NCBI GenBank assembly: GCA_947561585.1
Contig: CANNZV010001050.1
Location: forward strand, 1-64,000
DNA from: Caprella mutica
Taxonomy: Eukaryota; Arthropoda; Malacostraca; Amphipoda; Caprellidae
Length of the DNA stretch: 64,000 nucleotides
Direction of reading: 5' to 3'
Made by a program: the position numbers and the translations under genes. The notes below the pieces were generated by a model. That model saw only the letters and a list, made by a program, of their open reading frames with translations, made no database searches and was not told the origin of the DNA. How positions within the stretch are numbered: position 1 is the stretch's first letter; each line of letters opens with the position of its first letter. Positions 55,644-64,000 of this stretch are shown here, piece by piece.

Positions 55644-57675
55644 CTGAATACCAGAGCTGGGCGCGTGAACCTTTTTTTAGGTTCCGAATCCGAACCCGAA
55701 TCTTCGTCGATTTTGGGTTCGGAACCTCCGTATAGCGAACCCAATTTGGAAAAGTTTGGTCCGAACATTTGTTCCGAACCAAACATTTAGTCCGAACATT
55801 TGTAGGCTAACCTCTGATTTTTAGGCTATTAGGGCAACCTATATAAAAAACAGTTTTTTCAACAAGATACTAACTATTTGTCAGAAACAAGTTACAACGA
55901 GAAGGTTTCACTCTATGTTTAAAAAACACATGTCTTATTTATAAACCTACGTTACTGTTTTTTTACAAATTGTTAGTTTTTGTACAAAACTAATGTGTAC
56001 CAAATTTCAAGTAAAAATATTGAATATATAAGGAGAAATAAATACATAGCTATATAAGAGATTGGCAACTGAGTGAGCTGAGCTGTTATTGGATGGAGTG
56101 TGAACCAATCACAGCTCGCGCATTTGTCTCTACTACATAAAACGTGGACACATTCTTGCGTATTGGGTAACCAATCTGTATTTCTACGTTGCCACACGTT
56201 ACTAAGGTACAATTAATTCCATAATTTACGCTGATTAACGTCGATACGTAAATGTTTCACTTTTGAATTGAAAAATATAGTTGGTATTTATGTAGGAACT
56301 AAGTCAAGAAAGGCCAGTAAATTTAAAGAAATGACATGAAATATATAAAGTAATTTAAAAAAGATATGCCTATAAAACATACGTCAAATTCATTAGGGTT
56401 AATATAATAAATTTATAATAATAATTATACTGTGACTGGTAGAACTGCTATTTCATGAAATACAACTAATTTAGAGAATTTACTAAATAGGAATAAGAGA
56501 TTCATAGAAAACTTACGAATATTTGTGTAGACTAACCTAAATATGTTCACTATAGAGGTAAGTTCGCTATACCGGATTTTACTATTCAGCGTGATTCACT
56601 ATACAGGAGTTCACTATAAGGGAGTTCCATTGTACTAAATACACTTAATAAGTTAGTATCATTGAATATGACTGAATGAGCATTAAGTATATTTAAAGTT
56701 CCCCTCCAGTCTCCACTCCAATACGTAGTTTAAGTTGTTATTCTGAATTTTCTTCTGACCTCCGAATTTCATGCAAAGAAAAATTAAGACCAACTCTGTC
56801 GTCATAACAATTCAAGACAATGTATCCATATTGAAGTATTCAATTATCTAATTAAATAATTTTTAAGTTTTTACTATTAGTTTTCAAATTTTCATTCATA
56901 TTACAACATTTTTGATCAATTTAATTCTATCTAAAGAACTGATGATATAAAAACATTTTGCATTTTGTTTGAATATGAAAGTACTATAGATACAATACGT
57001 TGTACGGTATTCCAATACTCTATTTACTTAACTTTTTCTTCTATTCAATATATTAGAAAGGTCAAACAGTGAAGATTATTGTCTAATCGTATGTATTTAT
57101 GCGAAAAATTAAACGATTGAAAAGACAGCTTTAAAATCGGTCTTGAATTTAAGTTATTATTATTTTTCATGAGGACTGGTTAGCCAACGGCTAAGGTACT
57201 AAGATAGGGTGTTATGTAATGTTACCTAATATATATGTTTATAACTTTACCTATAGTTCTACATATTTCAAGCAATTTTGAATGAGATTTGAGGGAACAT
57301 AATCCGTTATTAAAGAATTAACTTGTTAAGATTATTATAAAACTGACCGCTATTCAAGAAAGAATGAATAATGTAATGGAGGAAGAGTGGGGAAAGACGC
57401 ATGTTCTTCGCTTCAGTGTTAAGCAGAAACCTAGGTATATAATAGTAGCAGAGAGGTACGGTACATGTTCAGAACGTAAAATAATTAAATGAACAGGTCA
57501 GTTTTCCCCGGGTACGGAGGTTCGGACTTGCGAAAAAGACGTTCCGAACACTGAAGTCCGAACCGTTTTTGAAGAGGTTCCGAATCCGAATGTCCGAACC
57601 CATTTTCCAGTCCGAACCGGTTCGCGAATAAAGGTTCGCGAACATTCGTGCGGAACGCCCAGCTCTGCTGAATAC
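55644..57675. mobile_element. 2.0-kb hAT-type non-autonomous element (CAGAGCTGGGCG ends)
   Basis: The element is 55652-57667, flanked by the perfect 8-bp duplication CTGAATAC (55644-55651 and 57668-57675). The ends are CAGAGCTGGGCG and CGCCCAGCTCTG. The subterminal regions are crowded with GTTCGGAACC / GTCCGAAC words. The interior carries a pogo-like end (56550-56635) and a repeat shared with 23600-24440. No transposase seen. Confidence 0.92.
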
Positions 57676-58544
57676 CTATCAATGCTAAGGTAATTATTAA
57701 ATTAAGCATTGATCATCAATTTTAAAACATCTGAATATAATCAATGAATACTTGGCAGACGTATCAAATATATGATAAACCTTATAATTTAAAATAGCCG
57801 TTGATTCTTAAAAGCGGGTAATTATTTCCTGTTACATGTAGAAGATAGCAGTTGTAGGAGCTTCAGGTCAATAATGTTTAACAGGTTCCAACTTTTGATT
57901 GAAATGGCAACACTAAAATCTAACGTATGTTTAACCATTGACGAAGTGTTTGATTGTGTGTATGGGTAGGTACTAGGTAATAATAATATAACATATTACT
58001 TACTATTACTTAGTACCAAAGATAGTATAATATCTTTGTTAGTTCAGTGGGAATTACATTAATAAAAAAAATACACATTGATTGTATAGACTATAGATAT
58101 TAGGTATGACTAAATCTATTACTAGTAGTTAGAAGCGTGAGAATAATTATACTATATACTATTGTATTAATCAGTAACTAATCAACAAGTATGACGAACA
58201 TTAGTTCCTTATGATTGGCCACCTGACGATAATAGAATTGGAAGTGACCGAACATAGATATTGCTATGACGATTACTAGCATTTTAGACTAATGGGACAT
58301 TTTCTCTTTTAATTGCAAAAGTAATAGCATAATGTGCTTGCGTGTAATATGATTGGAAAGATAAAAATTCCAGCTTTCTAATGATAGTTACATCGCATCA
58401 GTAGCGTTTATATGAGACTTGTTATTGGTATTTGCTTGTAGTTTAACATAAGTGACCGATTACTGGCACAAACACCCTACATGGATAGCTCAAAATCCGC
58501 CGACTTTGCTTGAATAATATTTTCAATGGAGAAAAAACCATGTT

Positions 58545-58690
58545 TCAAAGTATGGACAAAGTCGCCAGAGTATTATAGTACCTAGATTGGCGACTTTTGA
58601 CTTTTGAAGTTTTGAGGGGTGAAATAAGTTGAAAAACATGTGAATAATAAGTAAATCACTCATAAAATAGTCTCAACAGATCCACATGCA
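58545..58690. repeat. repeat X, copy 2, left part
   Basis: Matches 54210-54315 (GGCGACTTTTGAGGGGT, AATAAGTAAATCACTC, AAATAGTCTCAA). It is cut at CACATGCA by MITE-B and continues after the second CACATGCA at 63957. Confidence 0.75.
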
Positions 58691-59324
58691 CAAAGTAGAA
58701 TAGTGTGGGCTGTGGGTCATAAACTCACCAATTGTCTCTCCAAAAAAATGAGCTACATTTCTCTCCAAAATGGCCAAATTTGAAAAATTTCTCTCCAAAA
58801 TTACATTGCAGCATAGGAGAAAATTGGCGGTTACACTAAATACCGAATTACACCGCACTACACCTAATTATAATGAATTACACTATATTACACAATAATC
58901 AATACCGAATTACGCCTGACTATACCGAATTACACCTGCTTATACCGAATTACTCCTGATTATACTGAAATATGCCTGATTATACCGAATTTCGCCTGAT
59001 TATACCAAATTACATTCCACTGAATACCGAATTACACCTGATTATACCGAATTACGCCTGATTATACTGAATTACATTCCACTGGATACTGAATTACACC
59101 TGATTATACCGAATTATGCCTGATTATACTGAAATATGCTTGATTATACCGAATTACGCCTGATTATACCAAATTACATTCCACTGAATACCGAATTACA
59201 CCTGATTATACTGAAATATGCCTGATTATACCGAATTACGCCTAACTATACCAAATTACATTCCACTGAATACCGAATTACACCTGATGTCTTACACCGC
59301 GATTGGACAGTGACAAAATGGGGG

Positions 59325-59710
59325 TACGGTCACGAGCCCCCCCCCCCAGGTCACGAGCCCCCCCTCCCTTGTCATAAGGCCCCCCCCCCCCCCAGGTCAC
59401 CCTCTCCCTGTTTTTTCTATCCTTATTTACCTAGTTAAACAAATGAAGAACTACTTAGATAGAAATAACTGAAAGTTGATAATGTAGTTTGTTGTATCCG
59501 CTAGTTTGTTGTACTGCATACTTCATGATTGTTTAATGACCTGGCAGGGGGGTTCGGGGGCAGCACGCCCCCTGATATACATAAATTTTATGTTAATCAG
59601 TACTGAACTATAAAAGTGTTAATAAGAATTAAAAAATATAGGTAAATAAGGATTAAAAATCATGGGAGGGGGGGGGGCTAATGACCGGGGGGGGCTTATG
59701 ACTTACACCC
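59325..59710. repeat. poly-C/poly-G inverted segment
   Basis: GGTCACGAGCCCCC and GTCATAAGGCCCCC with long C runs (59330-59395) face GGGGGGCTAATGACC and GGGGGGCTTATGAC (59665-59702) in inverted orientation. The core (59460-59600) contains GTTGTATCCGCTAGTTTGTT and GGGGTTCGGGGGC; related sequence lies at 61130-61245 (inverted) and 62915-63025. Probably a small TIR element; the homopolymer lengths may be unreliable. Confidence 0.55.
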
Positions 59711-60032
59711 GACAGAATGTATACTTTACCAATTCTACTATATATTGAATAAAGGAACTGATCAATATTATGTTAAAAGAAAGGTCTTAATTTTACCTTA
59801 TTAATAAAGGTAAAAAAAATGATGACTGGGGGAAGAGTGGTTTGTGTCCTACGGGGTACAGATATGTACACGAACCCCTCCATGACATAATGGCGTGGGT
59901 GTTTTTTTCTTCTTAATTTTAATATACTGTATAATATTTATTACTAGACATTATATCAAGAGAAGGGAAAGTAACCTAATTTATTCAACTTTATGAATTT
60001 TCTTAAAGGAGTTATTATAATATATGTGTAGG
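59711..60032. other. A+T-rich spacer
   Basis: Nothing recognised. Confidence 0.35.
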
Positions 60033-61133
60033 TATATGAGCCGTGCGCGGACAGAATGCCTATGGACAGAATGCCTACAGACAAAATGCCACAATGCATT
60101 TATATTTATTTCAAATATTGAAGTTGTGGACAAAATTTAAAATAAGTTAGACCAAGTGGAAACAAAGAGTTTTGTGTCAGAGATAGTTTACTAAATCACT
60201 TTCACATTGAATATGAACATTTCTAACTCAGCATGCTTAGTGTAAACACTCTCTTATTTCATCTCACTGTGTTTGTGATTTATCACTAAAGTGTTTGCTC
60301 TATTTATCAAATTGCTCTAAAAAATAATCTTCCTACATCTTGCCATTTTTATTGGATATCTATAATCATCTTCTTCTATTTTCATCTTTTTAAAGATGTC
60401 TATAATCATCTTATTTTATTTCATTTTTTTTAATATTGTTTATTCTTTTAGATAGCTATAATCATCTTCAATCTATAGTGATGTTTATTGTTGCTTTTGA
60501 TATTCTAAAGCAAGTTAAGTAATTACAATGTTTATATAAGTTAGTACTGACATGCATTTAACTACTCTGGTTATAAAAAATGCCACCAATATTTGTTTTA
60601 TTCAACTACCTTCATAGTATTAGAAGTTCCGATGGAAAAAATTCAGTATTCTTTATGGGATGTAACTGGGACGTAGTATACATTTTTTTTCTTATGTTTT
60701 ACATAAATTAAAAAAAATATTATTTGATGTTCAATTATAATAAGTTATATTACAATATAATGTATTCTGTTCTTTATTTACTAATAATCAATCCATTACA
60801 GATATCACTTCAATGTTTTCTATTCTGCCCTTTTATTTAAATATGGAGTTAATTCTTCTATTCACTTTGCAACATCCTTTTACGTCATTATTTTACAATT
60901 TCCATTTTCTTTATTCATATATTTTGTATTTTAGGCATTTTGTCAGTTAGGTATTTTGTCCGTCAGGCATTTTGTCCTTTAGGCATTCTGTCCGTTAGGC
61001 ATTCTGTCAGTTGGGCATACTGTCAGTTGGGCATTCTGTCCATTGGGCATTTTATCCGTTACGCATTCTGTCCGTTAGGCATTTTGACTGTAGGCATTTT
61101 TTCCGTGGGCATTCTGTCCTAGTACCATATGAG
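60033..61133. mobile_element. 1.1-kb TIR element with GGACAGAATGCC words
   Basis: The element is 60041-61125. The left end CCGTGCGCGGACAGAATGCC carries three words. The inverted right end (60935-61125) carries about twelve GGCATTCTGTCCGTT words. The flanks are TATATGAG and CATATGAG, an 8-bp duplication with one difference. The interior is A+T-rich. The 60-codon ORF over the right end only translates the words. Confidence 0.8.
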
Positions 61134-61245
61134 CAGGGGGGGGGGGAGACTGGGGCGTGCCACCTCCGAACCCCCCTGCTATGTAATTAAACAAGCAGTG
61201 TGTATTTCAACAAACTACTGGATACAACAAGCTAAACTAGAATAC

Positions 61246-61700
61246 GTGCACTCGTTAGAGCGCATACCTTCGCCGCCACACTGACCCGTTCTTTCCCAAA
61301 GTCTGATAAACTGGTAACTGGATAATGATCAATCGTCCCACCAAGTTTCATGCAATATGGTTCAATAGTTTTTGAGTTATAAATGACCTTGACCTTTCAC
61401 CGGATCGCTTCCAAAATTCTACCAGATTGTTCCTGGATATTGACCAATCGTCCCATCAAATTTCAGATAATTTGGTTGAAAACTTTTCGAGTTCTTGAGC
61501 TACAAATGGCCTTGACCTTGATCTTTAATCTTTGACCTGATCGCTCCCGAAATCTAACAATATTACAGGTTATTCGTTTAAATAAGCTAGGCAATCTTCT
61601 TAGGTGTACAATATTTATTTAAATTTAACGTTTTAGATGAAAAATATAGCATTTACTCTCTTAATCTTGACCTTTGACCTCAAAGTCCTCAGCTGACACA
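61246..61700. repeat. dispersed repeat R, copy C
   Basis: Starts GTGCACTCGTTAGAGCGCAT and is collinear with copies A and B; ends near TTGACCTTTGACCTCAAAGT. It lies inside the foldback-like element. Confidence 0.8.
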
Positions 61701-61989
61701 AGATTTATTGGAACAAATAATTTAGATTTACTATTGGTTGGAAAATTAATATTTATTATACTACTATTATAAATAAGGATAAGGGATATATTTGAGCTGA
61801 AAGTCTGAAACAGGTGCGTTGGACAAAGAAAAAATAGATATATAAAAGTACAAGAAAAGAAATACTTATTTTGAAAAGTGAAATTGTTGGGTAGAGTTTA
61901 AAAATGTAATTTATTAATACTAAATTCATTACGATTTATTAATAATTACGTATAAATATTTATTAATTTTTACCAATACTAATTATAGG
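61701..61989. other. A+T-rich spacer
   Basis: Nothing recognised. Confidence 0.35.
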
Positions 61990-62350
61990 TTCATAAAGTT
62001 AAGCAAATTTTAGTAGGGGTTAAACGTCTGCTTCGACCATATCGTTGACGTCAAAAGGAACTTAAATACAAGGAACTAGAAGAAGCAGTCAGAAAAGAAA
62101 ATGGCTCCATGAACAAAGTCACCAACCACCGTCGGTGACAAAGCTCATGGATTCAGAAAAGCTACTCCTTGAATGCCGTCACTTACAAAGGAATGTGACG
62201 AAACGGGACACAAGCACTGGTGGCTGCACTCACACGGATGGAAGAGGAAAATGAAGAGGTGATAATAAATGAAACCTAACATAAAATCTAAGACCTCGTA
62301 TAGTTGAAGAGCATTACTCTAGCGTTATCCTCTAAAACTGCAAGTAGTAA
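61990..62350. repeat. inverted relative of the 34.1- and 37.1-37.4-kb segments
   Basis: The reverse complement matches 34090-34300 and 37110-37410 in blocks (for example GACTGCTTCTTCTAGTTC, GACGTTTAACCCC, TATGCTCTTCAACTA). A shorter form occurs at 7400-7460. It therefore occurs inside at least three different TIR elements. Confidence 0.6.
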
Positions 62351-62652
62351 GTATTAAAAATGATGAACATGGTAAAAAGGAAGAAAAGACAAATGCATAA
62401 TTATTGCACAATCCTAATTACAACAGTTCTTGCCCCCTTCATTTTCCATTCACCACAGACAGTTTCAGGATACAGCCCCTTGACAGAGCTCAATAATTGA
62501 AGCATTTTGGTGTAAAAATTTTACGTATTTTTAATTTTGTCAATTAAAAGTTACATATTAAAATGCTGGGACACATATGTCTAATTCGTAGTGAAAGGGC
62601 TAAATTTTTCAAATAAAATTCTATAGAAATTAAATGGTATAGCTTAATACAT

Positions 62653-63049
62653 TAAGTCCGACACCCCAATAGTCAGTCCGACAGTTACATCTTTCTGTAT
62701 TATTATTTCTCGTTTCATTTTTCAATTGAAATAAAAATTATAATTAAATAGATATAGGTACTAGACTACATATATACATATAATATATATATACATAACT
62801 TATATAAACAATTCAGTAATTTTCCTTAATTTCATTTTTCTAATGTTATATGTATTCCTATCTAATTTATTCTAATATTATTAAAAGCTGTCCCTCATTC
62901 GATTTCATCATTTAATGTAGTTTTATTGTATCCGCTAGTTGTACTGCACACTTATTGATTATTTAATAACCGAGCAGGACGACATATAAATTTGATGTTG
63001 AATCGGTAATAAACTACAGAAGTGTCGGGCTAATGGGGTGTCGGACTAA
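62653..63049. mobile_element. 391-bp MITE, PIF/Harbinger-like
   Basis: The element is 62656-63046. GTCCGACACCCCAATAGTC and its inverted partner form the TIR, with a second shorter CAGTCCGACAG word inside. The flanks are TAA on both sides, matching the 3-bp TWA duplications of PIF/Harbinger elements; a TA duplication is an alternative reading. Confidence 0.6.
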
Positions 63050-63956
63050 TAGATAGTAACCATACATTTTGATATTGATAATGCTGTGAAGCCTAATTGC
63101 CCATAATCATTGCAGTGCAATAACTTTAAATTAATATTGAAAAATCCTGACCAATGATCAAGGATAAAATTCGGTGTAATTCGGTACTCAGTGTAGTGTT
63201 ATCTGGTATAATTATGTGTAATTCGGTAAAATCAGGTATAATTCGGTGTTGATTATTGTGTAATATAGTGTTATTCGGTATTAAGTATAGTGTAATTTGG
63301 TATTGAGTAGCCTATAGTGTAATTTGGTAGTCAGTGTAGTGTAATTCGGTATTGAGTATAATGTAATTCGGTATAATTCTGTGTAATTCAGTTTTCAGTA
63401 TAGTGTAATTCGGTATAATCAAGTATAATTCGGTATTGATTATTTTGTAATATAGTGTAATTCGGTATTGAGTATAGTGTAATTCGGTATAATTCTGTGT
63501 AATTCGGTATTCAGTATAGTGTAATTCGGTATTATTCGGTGTAATTCTGTGTAAGTCGGTATAATCATGTGTAATTCGGTATTCAGTGTAGTGTAATTCG
63601 GTATAATCAGGTGTAATTCGGTATTGAGTATTATGTAATTCGGTATAATTCTGTGTAATTCGGTATTCAGTATAGTGTAATTCGGTATAATCAGGTGTAA
63701 TTCGGTTATTGATTATTGTTTACTATAGTGTAATTCGGTATTGAGTAATAGTGTAATTTGGTATAATTTGGTGTAATACGGTGTAATTTGGTATAATTCG
63801 GTATTGAGTATAGTGTAATTCGGTATAATTCGGTATTTAGTGTAACCCGAAAATTGGATATTTCTTGCCAATTAAAAATGGAGAGAAAAAAATTGCCCTC
63901 AAAATCTCGCCAATATATTGGCTAGTTTGGACATACTTCATTACCTGGCACATGCA

Positions 63957-64000
63957 TTAGGCATGAATCATGAGGATATTTTAAAGTGTAAAATCCTCAC
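63957..64000. repeat. repeat X, copy 2, right part
   Basis: TTAGGCATGAATCATGAGGA and AAGTGTAAAATCCTCAC match 54318-54358, completing the copy interrupted at 58690. It runs off the window. Confidence 0.7.

Larger units (their letters stand above)
54160..58479. mobile_element. 4.3-kb element with TA duplication (GGGTGATTGTGCCAG ends)
   Basis: The element is 54162-58477. The left end GGGTGATTGTGCCAGTAATC and inverted right end form a 22-base TIR with one mismatch, flanked by TA. It encloses a hAT element at 55652-57667. No transposase recognised, so it is probably a non-autonomous Tc1/mariner-like or related element. Confidence 0.75.
58819..63857. mobile_element. 5.0-kb foldback-like element with tandem-repeat TIRs
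   Basis: The element is 58828-63848. It begins CGGTTACACTAAATACCG and ends with the inverted equivalent. The flanks are the perfect 9-bp duplication GAAAATTGG (58819-58827 and 63849-63857). The left TIR (to about 59285) and right TIR (from about 63170) are arrays of 'ACCGAATTACACCTGATTAT'-type words, unequal in length (about 460 and 680 bases). The interior is a mosaic: a C/G-run hairpin, a TIR element, repeat R and a PIF-like MITE. No transposase found. Confidence 0.88.
58683..63956. mobile_element. MITE-B, copy 2, split by a foldback element
   Basis: The outer ends are 58691 and 63948. The flanks are the perfect 8-bp duplication CACATGCA (58683-58690 and 63949-63956). Bases 58714-58827 and 63858-63948 together correspond to 43745-43955. 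The 5-kb interval between them is the next feature. Confidence 0.85.

Noticed and set aside
60940..61122. 60-codon ORF with repeated Leu-Gly-Ile-Leu words
   Set aside because: It translates the tandem words of a transposon end.

Overview
The window looks like eukaryotic, strongly A+T-rich, repeat-dominated chromosome. The best guess is an arthropod, probably an insect: it carries Penelope-like, copia-type, mariner, hAT and RNase-H-bearing LINE elements, and a copia-style half-tRNA(iMet) primer site. I found no intact protein-coding host gene. The only plausible functional genes are tRNA-Pro(UGG) copies. Everything else that is recognisable is a transposable element, a tandem array or a broken reverse transcriptase (RT).

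Layout. 0-7 kb: A+T-rich DNA with a CRE/TATA promoter-like site, a 94-bp higher-order minisatellite, a 31-bp array and two adjacent homologous 17-bp arrays. 7.0-8.3 kb: a terminal-inverted-repeat (TIR) element with an 8-bp target-site duplication (TSD), followed by a degenerate tRNA-Pro. 8.7-13.3 kb: a Penelope-like element (PLE; RT plus GIY-YIG, minus strand), a hammerhead-ribozyme-like tail, a long 19/20-bp satellite and an inverted fragment of the same tail. 13.4-17.3 kb: a decayed LINE on the minus strand and a repeat of uncertain identity. 18-23.3 kb: a dispersed AGGTCA-rich repeat, a 1.4-kb TIR element with GTCCCATTG words, and a dead mariner transposase. 24.6-32.2 kb: two decayed copies of one RT family, each followed by a tRNA-Pro, plus a third tRNA-Pro between them. 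32.4-38.7 kb: a second copy of the LINE/repeat unit split by a 4.2-kb TIR element, then a fifth tRNA-Pro. 38.9-43.1 kb: further TIR elements, including a hAT element carrying a 32-bp minisatellite.

43.7-53.5 kb is a nested stack. An RNase-H LINE is split by a TA-TSD MITE (itself split by a 144-bp MITE), by a 5.3-kb element with about 450-bp TIRs, and by another 144-bp MITE. The 5.3-kb element contains a young copia-type element with visually identical LTRs. In place of gag-pol that copia element carries a 125-bp tandem array and an intronless Gly/Tyr/Gln-rich reading frame, which looks like captured host RNA-binding-protein sequence. 54.1-64.0 kb holds a 4.3-kb TA-TSD element enclosing a hAT element, then a MITE split by a 5.0-kb foldback-like element with tandem-repeat TIRs.

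Most boundaries are supported by TSDs, and often by an uninterrupted copy elsewhere in the window, so the order of insertions can be read directly. Points most worth following are the tRNA-Pro/RT duplication units, the hammerhead-like fold, the copia element with its captured frame, and a group of elements whose TIRs are built from short tandem words. Family names and protein similarities come from motif recognition by eye, not from searches.
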